Source: Levilactobacillus suantsaiihabitans (GTDB taxonomy: Bacteria > Bacillota > Bacilli > Lactobacillales > Lactobacillaceae). From it: 64,000 nucleotides of DNA. The notes beneath the pieces were generated by a model. It was not told the DNA's origin. It did no database searches and saw only the letters and a list, made by a program, of their open reading frames with translations. The stretch spans positions 1 through 64,000 of the forward strand of contig NZ_RKLX01000013.1 in the NCBI RefSeq assembly GCF_004745505.1, written 5' to 3'. Both the position numbers and the translations under genes were made by a program. Shown piece after piece: positions 34,191 through 41,858 of the stretch (the first letter of the stretch is position 1; every line of letters starts with the position of its first letter).

Positions 34191-35739
34191 GGTCTTCATC
34201 TCCCTTGGCAAACCAGACGGCAAACGACCCCGGCAAGGTCACCGTATACTGCTCATCGACACAGTGGATCCGCACCGGTTCGGCCTTGAGTAGCGCCACC
34301 TTGACGACTGGCCGACCAAACGGCGCAAAGCTATCGTAGTGACTGTACCCGGTGGCACTATACAGGCGGATAACTTCATCGCGGGCGTGGCGCGAGTGAA
34401 AGGTCAGGTCATGATCCACGACGCCATAATCCGCGTCTCGCATCACGAGTTGCTGAAATTCCACCAGGCCTGCTTGGGCATCCGGCACTTCAGGGTCATC
34501 CGTTGCCAGGGGCGGGTTATCCGCTTCGGTCGCAACCTTGGTCGTGCGCGTTTGGGCCGCATAGACCACGGGTCCCATCGTCGTGGCGTTCAAAAGATCC
34601 GCACTATCGTCTAAGTCCTCGCGATCATTGGGCAGGTGGCGGGGAATCGGCTGACGCACGATCAACGATTGATAGTGCGTCAACAGATGGTCGATTTGCC
34701 CCGTCAAGGCCTTGACGTCAACGGTCTGGCTTTGAATGTGGTCGTACTCCTGACTGAGCAAGCGAATCGCGCCCAGAATCGTTTGAAACAAGAGATAGAC
34801 CGTATCCAGACTGTTGTCAATGGCCGTCGCACTGGGGTCAAAACTCCCCGCGAGTCGTTCCAGTTGGCGCTGGGTGTACGCCTGTACGCTTTGAAAACGC
34901 AAGAGCATCTTCGCCTGGTCGCCCGTCGCGTGAGCCGCGTCAAGGTCGTCGCTCCCCTGTTGGCTGCGGGCGACGCGTTTGCTAAAGCTAGTGGAATCCG
35001 CCAGGGCTTGAATGCGCGGGCCCTGACCCAATAGCTGCTTAAAGGCTGGGATGGCCTTGTCTTGCAGCATCTGTTGTAACTGCTCGGCCGCGGCCCCGCC
35101 ATGATTGAAGGCCAGGTCGTTGGCCAACTCACTGAGGTCTTCGTCGAGCTTGTGCATTCCCTTCATCACGTCCGCGTAAGCCGCCAGCATATTTTGAAAA
35201 TCGTTGAACAGCTGCGTATCTTCCGCCGACAGTTCCGGATCGGCCAATTTCGCCACCAACACACAGTACTCCTGAATCCGCGTGATGTTGGCCGTCACCG
35301 TGTTATCGGCATCGATGACCTTGACCATTAGGGTTAAATACTCAATACCACTACTCGTAATCTTGTAAACGTAGGATTGGTGAATGTGGTATCCCCCATT
35401 CATCATGCGTTTGCGGACCTTTTTGGGGGACACTTCAATCAAGCCCGCCTGAGTGCTCAACACGTCCAAGATTCGCTTCAGAACTTCATCGGTGATGGGT
35501 TTTTCTTCCTCATCCAGGTACTCGTTGTTATATTTCTGAGAGAGGTAGTTTAAATCCGTGACCTCGCCACTGGCAGCGCCGTCGTGATAGAGAATCGTCA
35601 ACACATTCCAACCGGCCAACCGGTGATCTCTGCTCAACCCGAGATTGTTGGCCAGCAATAGCTCTCTTAATTTTGGATCAAGTGCAACTGCGATGATGCT
35701 CCCCTCCTCTATGTCGCAGGTTTTCTGCGAGACTCTCAT
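34183..35739 (-). CDS. jetA: JetA/MksF-like kleisin subunit of a Wadjet-like system
   Basis: 518 residues if the ATG at 35739 is used. That ATG has a GGAG only two bases ahead. A much better ribosome site (GAGGAGGGGAGC) lies 42 bases inside, just before ATC codons at about 35697, so initiation at a non-AUG codon giving IAVALDPKLREL is possible. The N-terminal 100 residues form a winged helix (HRLAGWNVLTILYHDGAASG, then EVLKRILDVLSTQAGLIEVS). Long helices follow, as in MukF, and the C-terminal 120 residues form another small domain. It begins the four-gene operon. Confidence 0.7.
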   Translation of the reverse strand: MRVSQKTCDIEEGSIIAVALDPKLRELLLANNLGLSRDHRLAGWNVLTILYHDGAASGEVTDLNYLSQKYNNEYLDEEEKPITDEVLKRILDVLSTQAGLIEVSPKKVRKRMMNGGYHIHQSYVYKITSSGIEYLTLMVKVIDADNTVTANITRIQEYCVLVAKLADPELSAEDTQLFNDFQNMLAAYADVMKGMHKLDEDLSELANDLAFNHGGAAAEQLQQMLQDKAIPAFKQLLGQGPRIQALADSTSFSKRVARSQQGSDDLDAAHATGDQAKMLLRFQSVQAYTQRQLERLAGSFDPSATAIDNSLDTVYLLFQTILGAIRLLSQEYDHIQSQTVDVKALTGQIDHLLTHYQSLIVRQPIPRHLPNDREDLDDSADLLNATTMGPVVYAAQTRTTKVATEADNPPLATDDPEVPDAQAGLVEFQQLVMRDADYGVVDHDLTFHSRHARDEVIRLYSATGYSHYDSFAPFGRPVVKVALLKAEPVRIHCVDEQYTVTLPGSFAVWFAKGDEDHE

Positions 35740-35871
35740 CTCTCCAGTATACCGACAACGCCCGATTAGCGTCTAGTTTACCGGTGAAATTGTTCCGGCA
35801 GCTTAATCAGCTTACCAATCTAAATATAAGAATTTTAATTTAACGCATCTGATTAATTATGCGTAGTGTTT

Positions 35872-35900
35872 ACTATACAGAACAGGTGTTCCGGCGTCAA
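35872..35900 (-). promoter_or_regulatory. Wadjet operon promoter with a LexA-like box in the spacer
   Basis: On the minus strand TTGACG (35900-35895), a 17-bp spacer and TATAGT (35877-35872). The spacer contains GAACACCTGTTC at 35891-35880, which matches the Gram-positive SOS box GAACnnnnGTTC. A LexA dimer there would block RNA polymerase. The site is seen directly; SOS control is inferred. Confidence 0.65.
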
Positions 35901-35961
35901 CCTTTTTTTGGCGACAGCACCCGATAACATGATTACCCATTTAATGATTTTGCCACGCGAA

Positions 35962-35995
35962 AAAAAGGTCTGGGACAGAACTTCCCAGACGCTTC
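35962..35995 (-). terminator. Terminator of the ars operon next to S copy 7
   Basis: On the minus strand GTCTGGGA and TCCCAGAC pair, followed by CTTTTTT. Confidence 0.85.
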
Positions 35996-36007
35996 GCATC
36001 ACCTTTA

Positions 36008-36130
36008 CCTAGCTGAAACGTGCGCCAAAAGGCAGCCCGGTTCCGCTTAAAACAGCCAACCAGTCCCAACCCGAGATTATTCAGTTAGCAGCCTTAATGC
36101 TCGCCGGCTAATCGCCTTTTGGCCCATTCC
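36008..36130 (-). repeat. S element copy 7
   Basis: Lead ACCTAGCTGAAACGTGCGCC, a slightly decayed apical stem (CAGCCAACCAGTCCCAACCC against GATTATTCAGTTAGCAG), and end CCTTTTGGCCCATTC facing the arsD gene. Confidence 0.82.
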
Positions 36131-36173
36131 TCTTTTTGTTAGCGGTTACATTTCAAGTCTTAACCGCCCTCAC

Positions 36174-36494
36174 TCATGACTGCTTTAACTGAAGTCGCGC
36201 GTAATCTGAAAATTCGGCCACGCTTGGGTATTCACCTGACTTGACCACTTCATCTCCCACCATCGTTATTGGTAAACAAGCCATCCCCCGGGTAGCCAAT
36301 AGTTCTTGGACCACCGCTTGATGGGCAAAGGCCCCAGGATTTTGTGCCAAATTATAGCGAATCACCCGCACGTCTTTGGACGCGTTCACTTCCTTTTGGA
36401 CCGCCGTCATGCGCAATAAGTCTTGACGAACGACCGGACCACAAACCCCAGTCGGACAACACAATGCTTCCTCATAAACTTGAATCTTTCGCAT
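36174..36494 (-). CDS. arsD: Arsenite metallochaperone ArsD
   Basis: 106 residues, near the usual 110-120. The vicinal Cys pair and third Cys that bind As(III) are in ALCCPTGVCG (residues 11-20), as in E. coli ArsD Cys12, Cys13 and Cys18. The thioredoxin-like fold continues through RVIRYNLAQNPGAF and CLPITMVGDEVVKSGEYPS. ArsD hands arsenite to ArsA and weakly represses the operon. It is the last of three genes, 62 bp after arsA. Confidence 0.93.
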   Translation of the reverse strand: MRKIQVYEEALCCPTGVCGPVVRQDLLRMTAVQKEVNASKDVRVIRYNLAQNPGAFAHQAVVQELLATRGMACLPITMVGDEVVKSGEYPSVAEFSDYARLQLKQS

Positions 36495-36556
36495 AAGCCA
36501 TCTCGCCTCCCAAATAAGGAATCTTAGTCACTTTGAACAACTCGTTGTCAATTTTG

Positions 36557-38287
36557 TCAAACCCGCAAACGTTGTGCTTCAAAGTCCGGCTGCCAGCCTT
36601 CAACCGCAAAGTGCCCACCCGATACAGCCTCAACCTTGGCTACCCACTTTCTCTCGGCTGCCGCCTTGGCCTGTAACAGCGGACTAGTCGTAGTTGTTGC
36701 TAGCAAACTCTCATTGATTAACCACCATTTATGCGGCATTTGCGCGCGATCCAGGTCCGCGCTTAATCTTTCGGTTTCATAAACCGGTGTCGCTTCGGGC
36801 AGCGTGACCATGACCACTTCAACGTCTTGGGCGTGGCGTAATCGCGCCAGTAGGTTAGTGACCGCTACCGGAACAGTGCCCACCGTTCGTTTAACTTCTG
36901 CTTCATATTCTCGAGTCGTGTTCAACAACAATAAAGTGTGTCCCGTTGGCGCCGTATCTACCACCGTCACCTCGCACTTGGTCTGGGCAATTTCATCCGC
37001 GAACACCCTGAATAAAGCAACTTCCTGAGTACAAGGCGACCGTAAATCTTCCTTCACGTAGTCTAAATCATCCGCGCTCATCGTTTGTGCCGCCTGCTGG
37101 ATCACCTGCTCTTGATAGTCCTGTAAAACGCGCTGCTGATCAACGTGAGTCACCTGGACCCGGGCGTCCACTTTAAATAACCCCAAATGATCTGCCGGAT
37201 CGGTCGTAATCAATTGCACCGATTTTCCTTTTGCCACTAAACCTTGCGCAATCTGCACTGCCGTGGCGGTTTTACCCACGCCGCCCTTCCCCATCGTAAA
37301 GATCAGTCGCTTGTCCTGCCGGTCCAAATCAGCAATAATCGTCGCTAACGTTGGCAAGTGGGGAGTCGGCTGCCGTAATTGTTGGTGCGGTTCAACCATT
37401 TCTAGCTCTAAAATTTGTCGCATATTGGCGATACCGACCGTACTCCCCGCCCGTAAATAAACTTCGCTTTGCGGGGATGCCGCCAACCGTGGTAATAATT
37501 CGGCCAGATCTTGTTGTTGCTGGCGCCGGATTTGCGCCGTCACCTCGTCATCGGCTACTGGGATAACCCCATTAACAATGACTTTCTGCTGCGTCATGCC
37601 TAAGCGTTTTAGCTCTGACGCTGTGCGCACAGTCTCTAATAACGAGGTCCGCTGGGGCCGGGTCACTAACAGCATCGTCGTCTTTTGCCCGTCCGCCAAC
37701 GTTGCCACCGCCTGCCGATAAATTTGTCGGTTATCCGCTAATCCCGCCAGTTGTCCCAAGCAAGAAGTCCCCGTAACGTTCGTATCCAAGTAACTGGTCC
37801 AGGCCGCTGGCAGCTGCAACATTCTTAACGTATGCCCAGTGGGAGCCGTATCAAAAATAATATAATCAAAGCTTTGGTCCACCGTCTCATCAGTCAGAAA
37901 ATGCGTAAACTCATTGAACGCGGCCACTTCAGTTGTACAAGAACCTGATAATTGTTCTTGCATATTTGCTAGTGCTGCCGCTGGTAAGACGCCACGGTAC
38001 GGCGCCACCACCGACTCACGATAGGCTTTAGCTGCCGCCATGGGATTGAAGTTTGCCACTTGCAGATTGGCCACCCCAGGGATGGCTCGCGGCTGGTCGG
38101 TCAATGATGTCTGAAAAACATCTTGCAAATTGCTCGCGGGATCAGTCGAAACGAGCATGACTCGAGCACCTTCATCTGCCAGCTTAATGGCGGTTGCGCT
38201 CGCAATCGTGGTCTTACCCACACCGCCTTTACCCGTAAAAAATAGATAGTGTGTTAACGCTGAATCTAACGGATCATACCGTTTCAA
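36557..38287 (-). CDS. arsA: Arsenite-activated ATPase ArsA (two-domain)
   Basis: 576 residues, a full tandem ArsA. It has two Walker A loops: FTGKGGVGKTTIASATA near residue 18 and FTMGKGGVGKTATAVQIA near residue 330. Two DTAPTGHTL signal-transduction motifs follow. Three Cys known to bind metalloid in ArsA are in SGSCTTEVAAF, GTSCLGQL and RSPCTQEVALF. The start is TTG 38287 inside the AGGAGG-bearing end of arsR. ArsA energises the ArsB pump in the membrane, but no arsB is in this operon. Confidence 0.95.
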   Translation of the reverse strand: MKRYDPLDSALTHYLFFTGKGGVGKTTIASATAIKLADEGARVMLVSTDPASNLQDVFQTSLTDQPRAIPGVANLQVANFNPMAAAKAYRESVVAPYRGVLPAAALANMQEQLSGSCTTEVAAFNEFTHFLTDETVDQSFDYIIFDTAPTGHTLRMLQLPAAWTSYLDTNVTGTSCLGQLAGLADNRQIYRQAVATLADGQKTTMLLVTRPQRTSLLETVRTASELKRLGMTQQKVIVNGVIPVADDEVTAQIRRQQQQDLAELLPRLAASPQSEVYLRAGSTVGIANMRQILELEMVEPHQQLRQPTPHLPTLATIIADLDRQDKRLIFTMGKGGVGKTATAVQIAQGLVAKGKSVQLITTDPADHLGLFKVDARVQVTHVDQQRVLQDYQEQVIQQAAQTMSADDLDYVKEDLRSPCTQEVALFRVFADEIAQTKCEVTVVDTAPTGHTLLLLNTTREYEAEVKRTVGTVPVAVTNLLARLRHAQDVEVVMVTLPEATPVYETERLSADLDRAQMPHKWWLINESLLATTTTSPLLQAKAAAERKWVAKVEAVSGGHFAVEGWQPDFEAQRLRV

Positions 38288-38288
38288 C

Positions 38289-38621
38289 TTAACCTACCTC
38301 CTCACAGTCAGAACCTGCTTGCGTTTTCTCATGACAAATACAGTTCTCATCACGCTGTAACAGCCGTTGGGCGAACTGGGGAAATTCTGTTGTAAATGCC
38401 GCAACTAACGTGTAATACTGCCAACGCCCCCGCTTTTCAGCGCGAACAATCCCCGCATCTTGAAGAACCTTCATGTGATGGGACAATGTTGGCTGGGTGA
38501 ATGAAAAATGCGCTAAAATATCACAAGCACACAACGTCCCACACGAGAGTAGGTCGACGATCTCCAGTCGTTTCGCATTGGCCAATGCTTTGAGCGTCTG
38601 AGCATACCCTTCATAATCCAC
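38289..38621 (-). CDS. arsR: ArsR family metalloid-responsive repressor
   Basis: 110 residues from GTG 38621, which has GGGGGTG ahead; a TTG at 38636 is possible but lies on top of the ribosome site. The winged helix covers residues 5-85. The inducer-binding motif CGTLCACDIL in the recognition-helix region matches the ELCVCDL As(III) site of plasmid-type ArsR. Two more Cys (ENCICHE) are near the C-terminus. It controls the arsRAD operon through the two palindromes upstream. Confidence 0.94.
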   Translation of the reverse strand: MDYEGYAQTLKALANAKRLEIVDLLSCGTLCACDILAHFSFTQPTLSHHMKVLQDAGIVRAEKRGRWQYYTLVAAFTTEFPQFAQRLLQRDENCICHEKTQAGSDCEEVG

Positions 38622-38639
38622 GAAATTCACCCCCAATAC

Positions 38640-38690
38640 ATAGATAAGTATCTATACATAAAATATAGATGCCTATCTATGTAAAGTCAA
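38640..38690 (-). promoter_or_regulatory. ars promoter and ArsR operators
   Basis: On the minus strand TTGACT (38690-38685), a 17-bp spacer and TATATT (38667-38662). Two 16-bp inverted repeats overlap it: ATAGATGCCTATCTAT (38665-38680) inside the spacer and ATAGATAAGTATCTAT (38640-38655) just downstream, with centres 25 bp apart. Confidence 0.88.
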
Positions 38691-38722
38691 GTTGCGTGAT
38701 TCAGTAATCGTTCACCCTGACG

Positions 38723-38755
38723 AAAAAAGGGCCTGGGAAAAACTTCCCAGACCCT
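38723..38755 (-). terminator. Terminator next to S copy 8
   Basis: GTCTGGGAA and CCTGGGAAA-type arms (on the plus strand GGGCCTGGG with CCCAGACCC) pair around AAAAACTT, with TTTTTTCG on the minus strand side. Confidence 0.75.
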
Positions 38756-38769
38756 TCGCGTCACTTTTA

Positions 38770-38890
38770 CCTAGCTGAACCGTGCGCCAAAAGGCGGCCG
38801 GCGTTTAAAACTGTTAACCAAACAATCCCAACCCGGGATTATTCGGTTAGTAGCCTTATGCTCGCCGGCTAATCGCCTTTTGGCCCACCC
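38770..38890 (-). repeat. S element copy 8
   Basis: Lead CCTAGCTGAACCGTGCGCC, apical stem CTGTTAACCAAACAATCC/GGATTATTCGGTTAGTAG, end CCTTTTGGCCCACC facing an ABC-F pseudogene. With copy 7 it brackets the ars operon. Confidence 0.84.
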
Positions 38891-38895
38891 CCTAG

Positions 38896-38911
38896 TGTTT
38901 CACATGAAACA
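38896..38911. promoter_or_regulatory. ParS-like 16-mer
   Basis: TGTTTCACATGAAACA, identical to the site at 12398, two bases past the stop of an ABC-F remnant. Confidence 0.5.
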
Positions 38912-38912
38912 T

Positions 38913-39074
38913 TTAATTAAGGCCGCCGGGATATTGCAACGTCAGGTCTTGAACGTGGAGTAAAACCGGATAATGGGTCGCCAGTGGGGTCAGTGTTAGG
39001 GGCGCGATGTGTTCAAAGAGTGGTGCTGTACCAGCGAAGCCAAATGTGAGGTGCTGAATGGTAATTTTGGTCAT
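38913..39074 (-). pseudogene. Internally deleted ABC-F ATPase remnant
   Basis: ATG 39074 opens a 53-codon frame that joins two distant parts of an ABC-F protein. MTKITIQHLTFGFAGTAPLF matches the very N-terminus (compare the gene at 10658), and LTLTPLATHYPVLLHVQDLT matches the junction ahead of domain 2 (compare LSLTPMTTHYQPLIHVADFA). About 290 codons between them, and all of domain 2, are gone. The frame stayed open by chance. This is a dead second copy of an Lsa-like gene. Confidence 0.85.
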
Positions 39075-39328
39075 GTAAAAGAACTTCCCATCTATGGTGA
39101 CTAAGTATCGGGTGATATGGGATGAAACGAGAACGGTTCTTCACAGTGATCGCATTCTTTCGGTTTAATTTACACCATTCTCGCCTAATTCTAACAATTA
39201 GACGTTGATTGTCTTTTAAGTGGTGCAGTTGAGCTAATTTTAAATGATAAAACAATTAAAATCAGCAAAATCCATCTCGTCTTGCAAATTAATTTAATTA
39301 TAGAATCATCTGCGCCGATCACATGTAA
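39075..39328. other. AT-richer gap without a gene
   Basis: The base composition shifts to AT from about 39100, which probably marks the edge of the acquired TetR/MFS cassette. An 80-codon minus-strand opening here has no ribosome site and no recognisable protein. I see no RNA gene or terminator. Confidence 0.5.
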
Positions 39329-39931
39329 TCATTCGGTTAAAGCAGCCGTATAACTAGGGAGCAGGACTGTTTGTACGAAATCGGTTAGTTGGCGATCATC
39401 GATTGGTTGATTGACAAAGCGTTGGTAACGAATCCAATCAAAGGGTAATAATTTAAGATTATCAGGAAGATTGGTCCGTGTGAGTTCGTGCCGTTGCTGC
39501 GCCCGTTGTAAAACATGGTCGATGGCGTGACTATCAATCTCTTTGACGGCCGTTAACATTTGTTGTAGTTGCGCAGTTTGTTCATGATCTAGGCCGGTAA
39601 ACCAAGTGTTCATAAGTGCCTGGCCGTAAGCGTCCATGCTCAGAGTAAATCGTTTGAGTACTTGAAAAAGATCAGTCGCTAGATTATGACCAGTTAAAGT
39701 GAGCTGATCGAGACGACCGTGATTATCAGTTTTAATTTTATCCTGAATAGCCAGTAAGGCCAAAGTAAATGGTGAATCCCAGTGACGATAGATAACGGGT
39801 TTGCTGGTTCCGGCTACTTCGGCAACTTTGGCAAAGGTTAATTGTGCGAGGCCATCCTGTTCTAGAATAGTCCGAGTGGCCTGATAAATGGCGGCATTAA
39901 GTTCTGCTCCGCGACGGCGGGTTTTCGTCAT
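39329..39931 (-). CDS. TetR family repressor of the adjacent MFS pump
   Basis: 200 residues, GGAGG ahead of the ATG. The helix-turn-helix is LTFAKVAEVAGTSKPVIYRHWDSPFTLALLA near residues 25-58. The C-terminal domain is of the TetR_C_11 type (RFTLSMDAYGQALMNTWFTG). It is divergent from an MFS exporter, and a perfect 20-bp palindrome lies 18 bp before its start codon. Codon use is visibly more AT-rich than in the neighbours, as in the MFS gene, so the pair moved together. Confidence 0.9.
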   Translation of the reverse strand: MTKTRRRGAELNAAIYQATRTILEQDGLAQLTFAKVAEVAGTSKPVIYRHWDSPFTLALLAIQDKIKTDNHGRLDQLTLTGHNLATDLFQVLKRFTLSMDAYGQALMNTWFTGLDHEQTAQLQQMLTAVKEIDSHAIDHVLQRAQQRHELTRTNLPDNLKLLPFDWIRYQRFVNQPIDDRQLTDFVQTVLLPSYTAALTE

Positions 39932-39948
39932 ATGATAACCTCCAAATT

Positions 39949-39997
39949 AAGAAACTATATAGTTTCTTATTGACTTTTTCTATCTAGGGTGTATTAT
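39949..39997 (+). promoter_or_regulatory. MFS promoter and TetR operator
   Basis: AAGAAACTATATAGTTTCTT at 39949-39968 is a perfect 20-bp palindrome. It directly precedes TTGACT (39970-39975) and TATTAT (39992-39997). A half copy (AGTTTCTTAA) lies near 40025 before the MFS ribosome site. Confidence 0.88.
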
Positions 39998-40047
39998 ACG
40001 CTTTGCGTCATTAAGATACCAAAAAGTTTCTTAAAAGGAGAACAAAA

Positions 40048-41523
40048 ATGTCTAAAGAAAATCAGATTCCTAAGTCAACCATTGTGATAGCCTTGGTCAT
40101 TGTTTTTGGTGCCATGGCACCATTATTGGATTCAACGATGATGAATATCGCTCTTAACAATCTCGTTCATAGCTTTGGTAGTTCGGTGACTACGGTTCAA
40201 TGGACGGTTACCTGCTATTTACTTGCAACGGGGGTGGCGGTTCCGTTTTCTAGTTGGTTTTTGAATAAGTTTGATGGGAAACATGTTTTCATGGCCGGTG
40301 AGATTTTATTTGGTCTCGGTTCAATCATGTCCGCTTTAGCGCCAAGTATTGAGGCCTTAATTGTGGCACGACTCATTCAGGGATTTGCTGGTGGGATTAT
40401 TATGCCACTGCTGACAACGCTATTAGTGCAAACGGCGGGAGCTGCCGTTATGGGACAGATGATGGCAACGGTCGGATTGCCGATGATTTTGGGACCGTTA
40501 TTTGGCCCCATTATTGGCGGTATCATTATAAAAGTGGCATCGTGGCGGTGGATTTTTTGGGTAAATGTTCCGGTTGTGGTGATTGCGATTGCTTTGATTC
40601 TGTGGAAGATGCCCCATTATCCGGCTCAAAATAAGACCGCTAAAATGGATTTTGTGGGGATTCTATTATTGATTCTATCTTCCAGTGCTTTAATTTATGG
40701 CATTGTTCAGGCAGCACACCGTGGTAGTTTTATGAATCACACCAGTGTTCTCTTTGTTGGCTTGGGAATCGTTGCGGCGTTATTTTATCTTGGATGGGCC
40801 AGCTATCAAGGAAAACAAGCCGTGCTGCCATTATCGCTCTTTAAATTTCGTTCCTTCGATGGCTCTGGTCTGGGGTTATTCATGGCGGGAACCGTGTTAA
40901 ATGGGGCGATGCTGCTCTTGCCACTGTATTTTCAAAATATTCAAAATATGTCAGTAATCATGGCAGCCTTGGCCTTGTTGCCACAAGGGATTGGCATGTT
41001 AATTTCACGAGGAGCAACGGGAAAGTTAACCGATAGCTTGGGTGCAAAATATGTGGTCTTAGTGAGTGTCGTCATTACCTTTGTGGGAACGCTCCCCTTT
41101 TATTGGTTTGATCAGCACACAGCCTATTGGGTAATCGCGTTAGTCCTGTTCATTAGAGGAATTGGTGCCGGTGGAATCTTAATGCCACTGATGGCGGATG
41201 CTTATACCGGTATGCGGAAAGACCAGATTCCGGCAGCCACGATTGGTTCTCGAATTATTCAAAACATTGGGAGTGCTTTTGGTTCAGCCTTAATTACAAC
41301 GGTGGTAACAGCTGATGCGACGACACGGATTCATACCTTTGCGGAACAATTAAAAGCCGGGAAGTTCCACGTAACGGCTGAACATTTATCAGCTTTTGCG
41401 GCCAGTCATGTGCTAGCTTTAAAGATTCAGGCCTTTCAGAATGGCTTTTTGTTAATCTCAATTGTGGCTCTGCTGATTACGTTACCGACATTACTTTTAA
41501 CCAATAAACGGCACGGTGCCTAA
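40048..41523 (+). CDS. MFS multidrug exporter (DHA2, 14-helix type)
   Basis: 491 residues with about 14 membrane helices. The family pattern is clear: APLLDSTMMNIALNNL in helix 1, QWTVTCYLLATGVAVPFSSW, RLIQGFAGGIIMPLLTTLL, then GPLFGPIIGGIII (motif C, antiporter). It is a proton-driven exporter of hydrophobic drugs. The TetR gene and operator next to it suggest drug-induced expression. The AT-rich composition, and the ISL3 remnant that follows, mark it as acquired. Confidence 0.92.
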   Translation: MSKENQIPKSTIVIALVIVFGAMAPLLDSTMMNIALNNLVHSFGSSVTTVQWTVTCYLLATGVAVPFSSWFLNKFDGKHVFMAGEILFGLGSIMSALAPSIEALIVARLIQGFAGGIIMPLLTTLLVQTAGAAVMGQMMATVGLPMILGPLFGPIIGGIIIKVASWRWIFWVNVPVVVIAIALILWKMPHYPAQNKTAKMDFVGILLLILSSSALIYGIVQAAHRGSFMNHTSVLFVGLGIVAALFYLGWASYQGKQAVLPLSLFKFRSFDGSGLGLFMAGTVLNGAMLLLPLYFQNIQNMSVIMAALALLPQGIGMLISRGATGKLTDSLGAKYVVLVSVVITFVGTLPFYWFDQHTAYWVIALVLFIRGIGAGGILMPLMADAYTGMRKDQIPAATIGSRIIQNIGSAFGSALITTVVTADATTRIHTFAEQLKAGKFHVTAEHLSAFAASHVLALKIQAFQNGFLLISIVALLITLPTLLLTNKRHGA

Positions 41524-41532
41524 CGATAGCCG

Positions 41533-41548
41533 TGTTTCACGTGAAACC
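41533..41548. promoter_or_regulatory. ParS-like 16-mer (15 of 16)
   Basis: TGTTTCACGTGAAACC keeps the CACGTG centre and differs from the consensus only at the last base. It lies 10 bp past the MFS stop codon. Confidence 0.6.
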
Positions 41549-41858
41549 GGACAAGGCAGCAACACTACCCTTTTTAACGACTTCATGTTTGCCATACCGT
41601 GGGCAAACACTAAGGGTGTAGGAAAGATCCGCGTAAATACGTAAGGCATCACGTGATTCGTCTAAGACCTTGAAGTTATTAATGTTTTGGTCTTTAATTT
41701 GTAAGAGTTTTCTTGTAAACTGTTCTTGGGACATATCATTTTCCTCGCTTTCAATTGGTTTTCGACGACTTGATTGTAGCACAGAGGTGATATGCCTCTT
41801 TTTTATACAAAAATGGCGTCGATGGAGTTCTCCATCAACACCAAGTATCATAGAACCT
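41537..41858 (-). pseudogene. ISL3-family IS remnant (left end and transposase N-terminus)
   Basis: The outer end reads GGTTCTATGATACTTGGTGT on the minus strand, then TGATGG, like ISL3/IS1165 ends. ATG 41734 with GAGGAAA begins MSQEQFTRKLLQIKDQNINN and continues SYTLSVCPRYGKHEVVKKGS, the N-terminal zinc-finger region of ISL3 transposases. One zinc Cys is already lost (CPRYG instead of CxxCG). After 65 codons the frame runs into the parS-like site and stops. The other 350 or more codons are missing. The outer end supplies the last base of the EamA gene stop codon. Confidence 0.85.

Noticed and set aside
39013-39255. 80-codon minus-strand frame before the TetR gene
   Set aside because: No ribosome site and no plausible protein features, and its start overlaps the ABC-F remnant in another frame.
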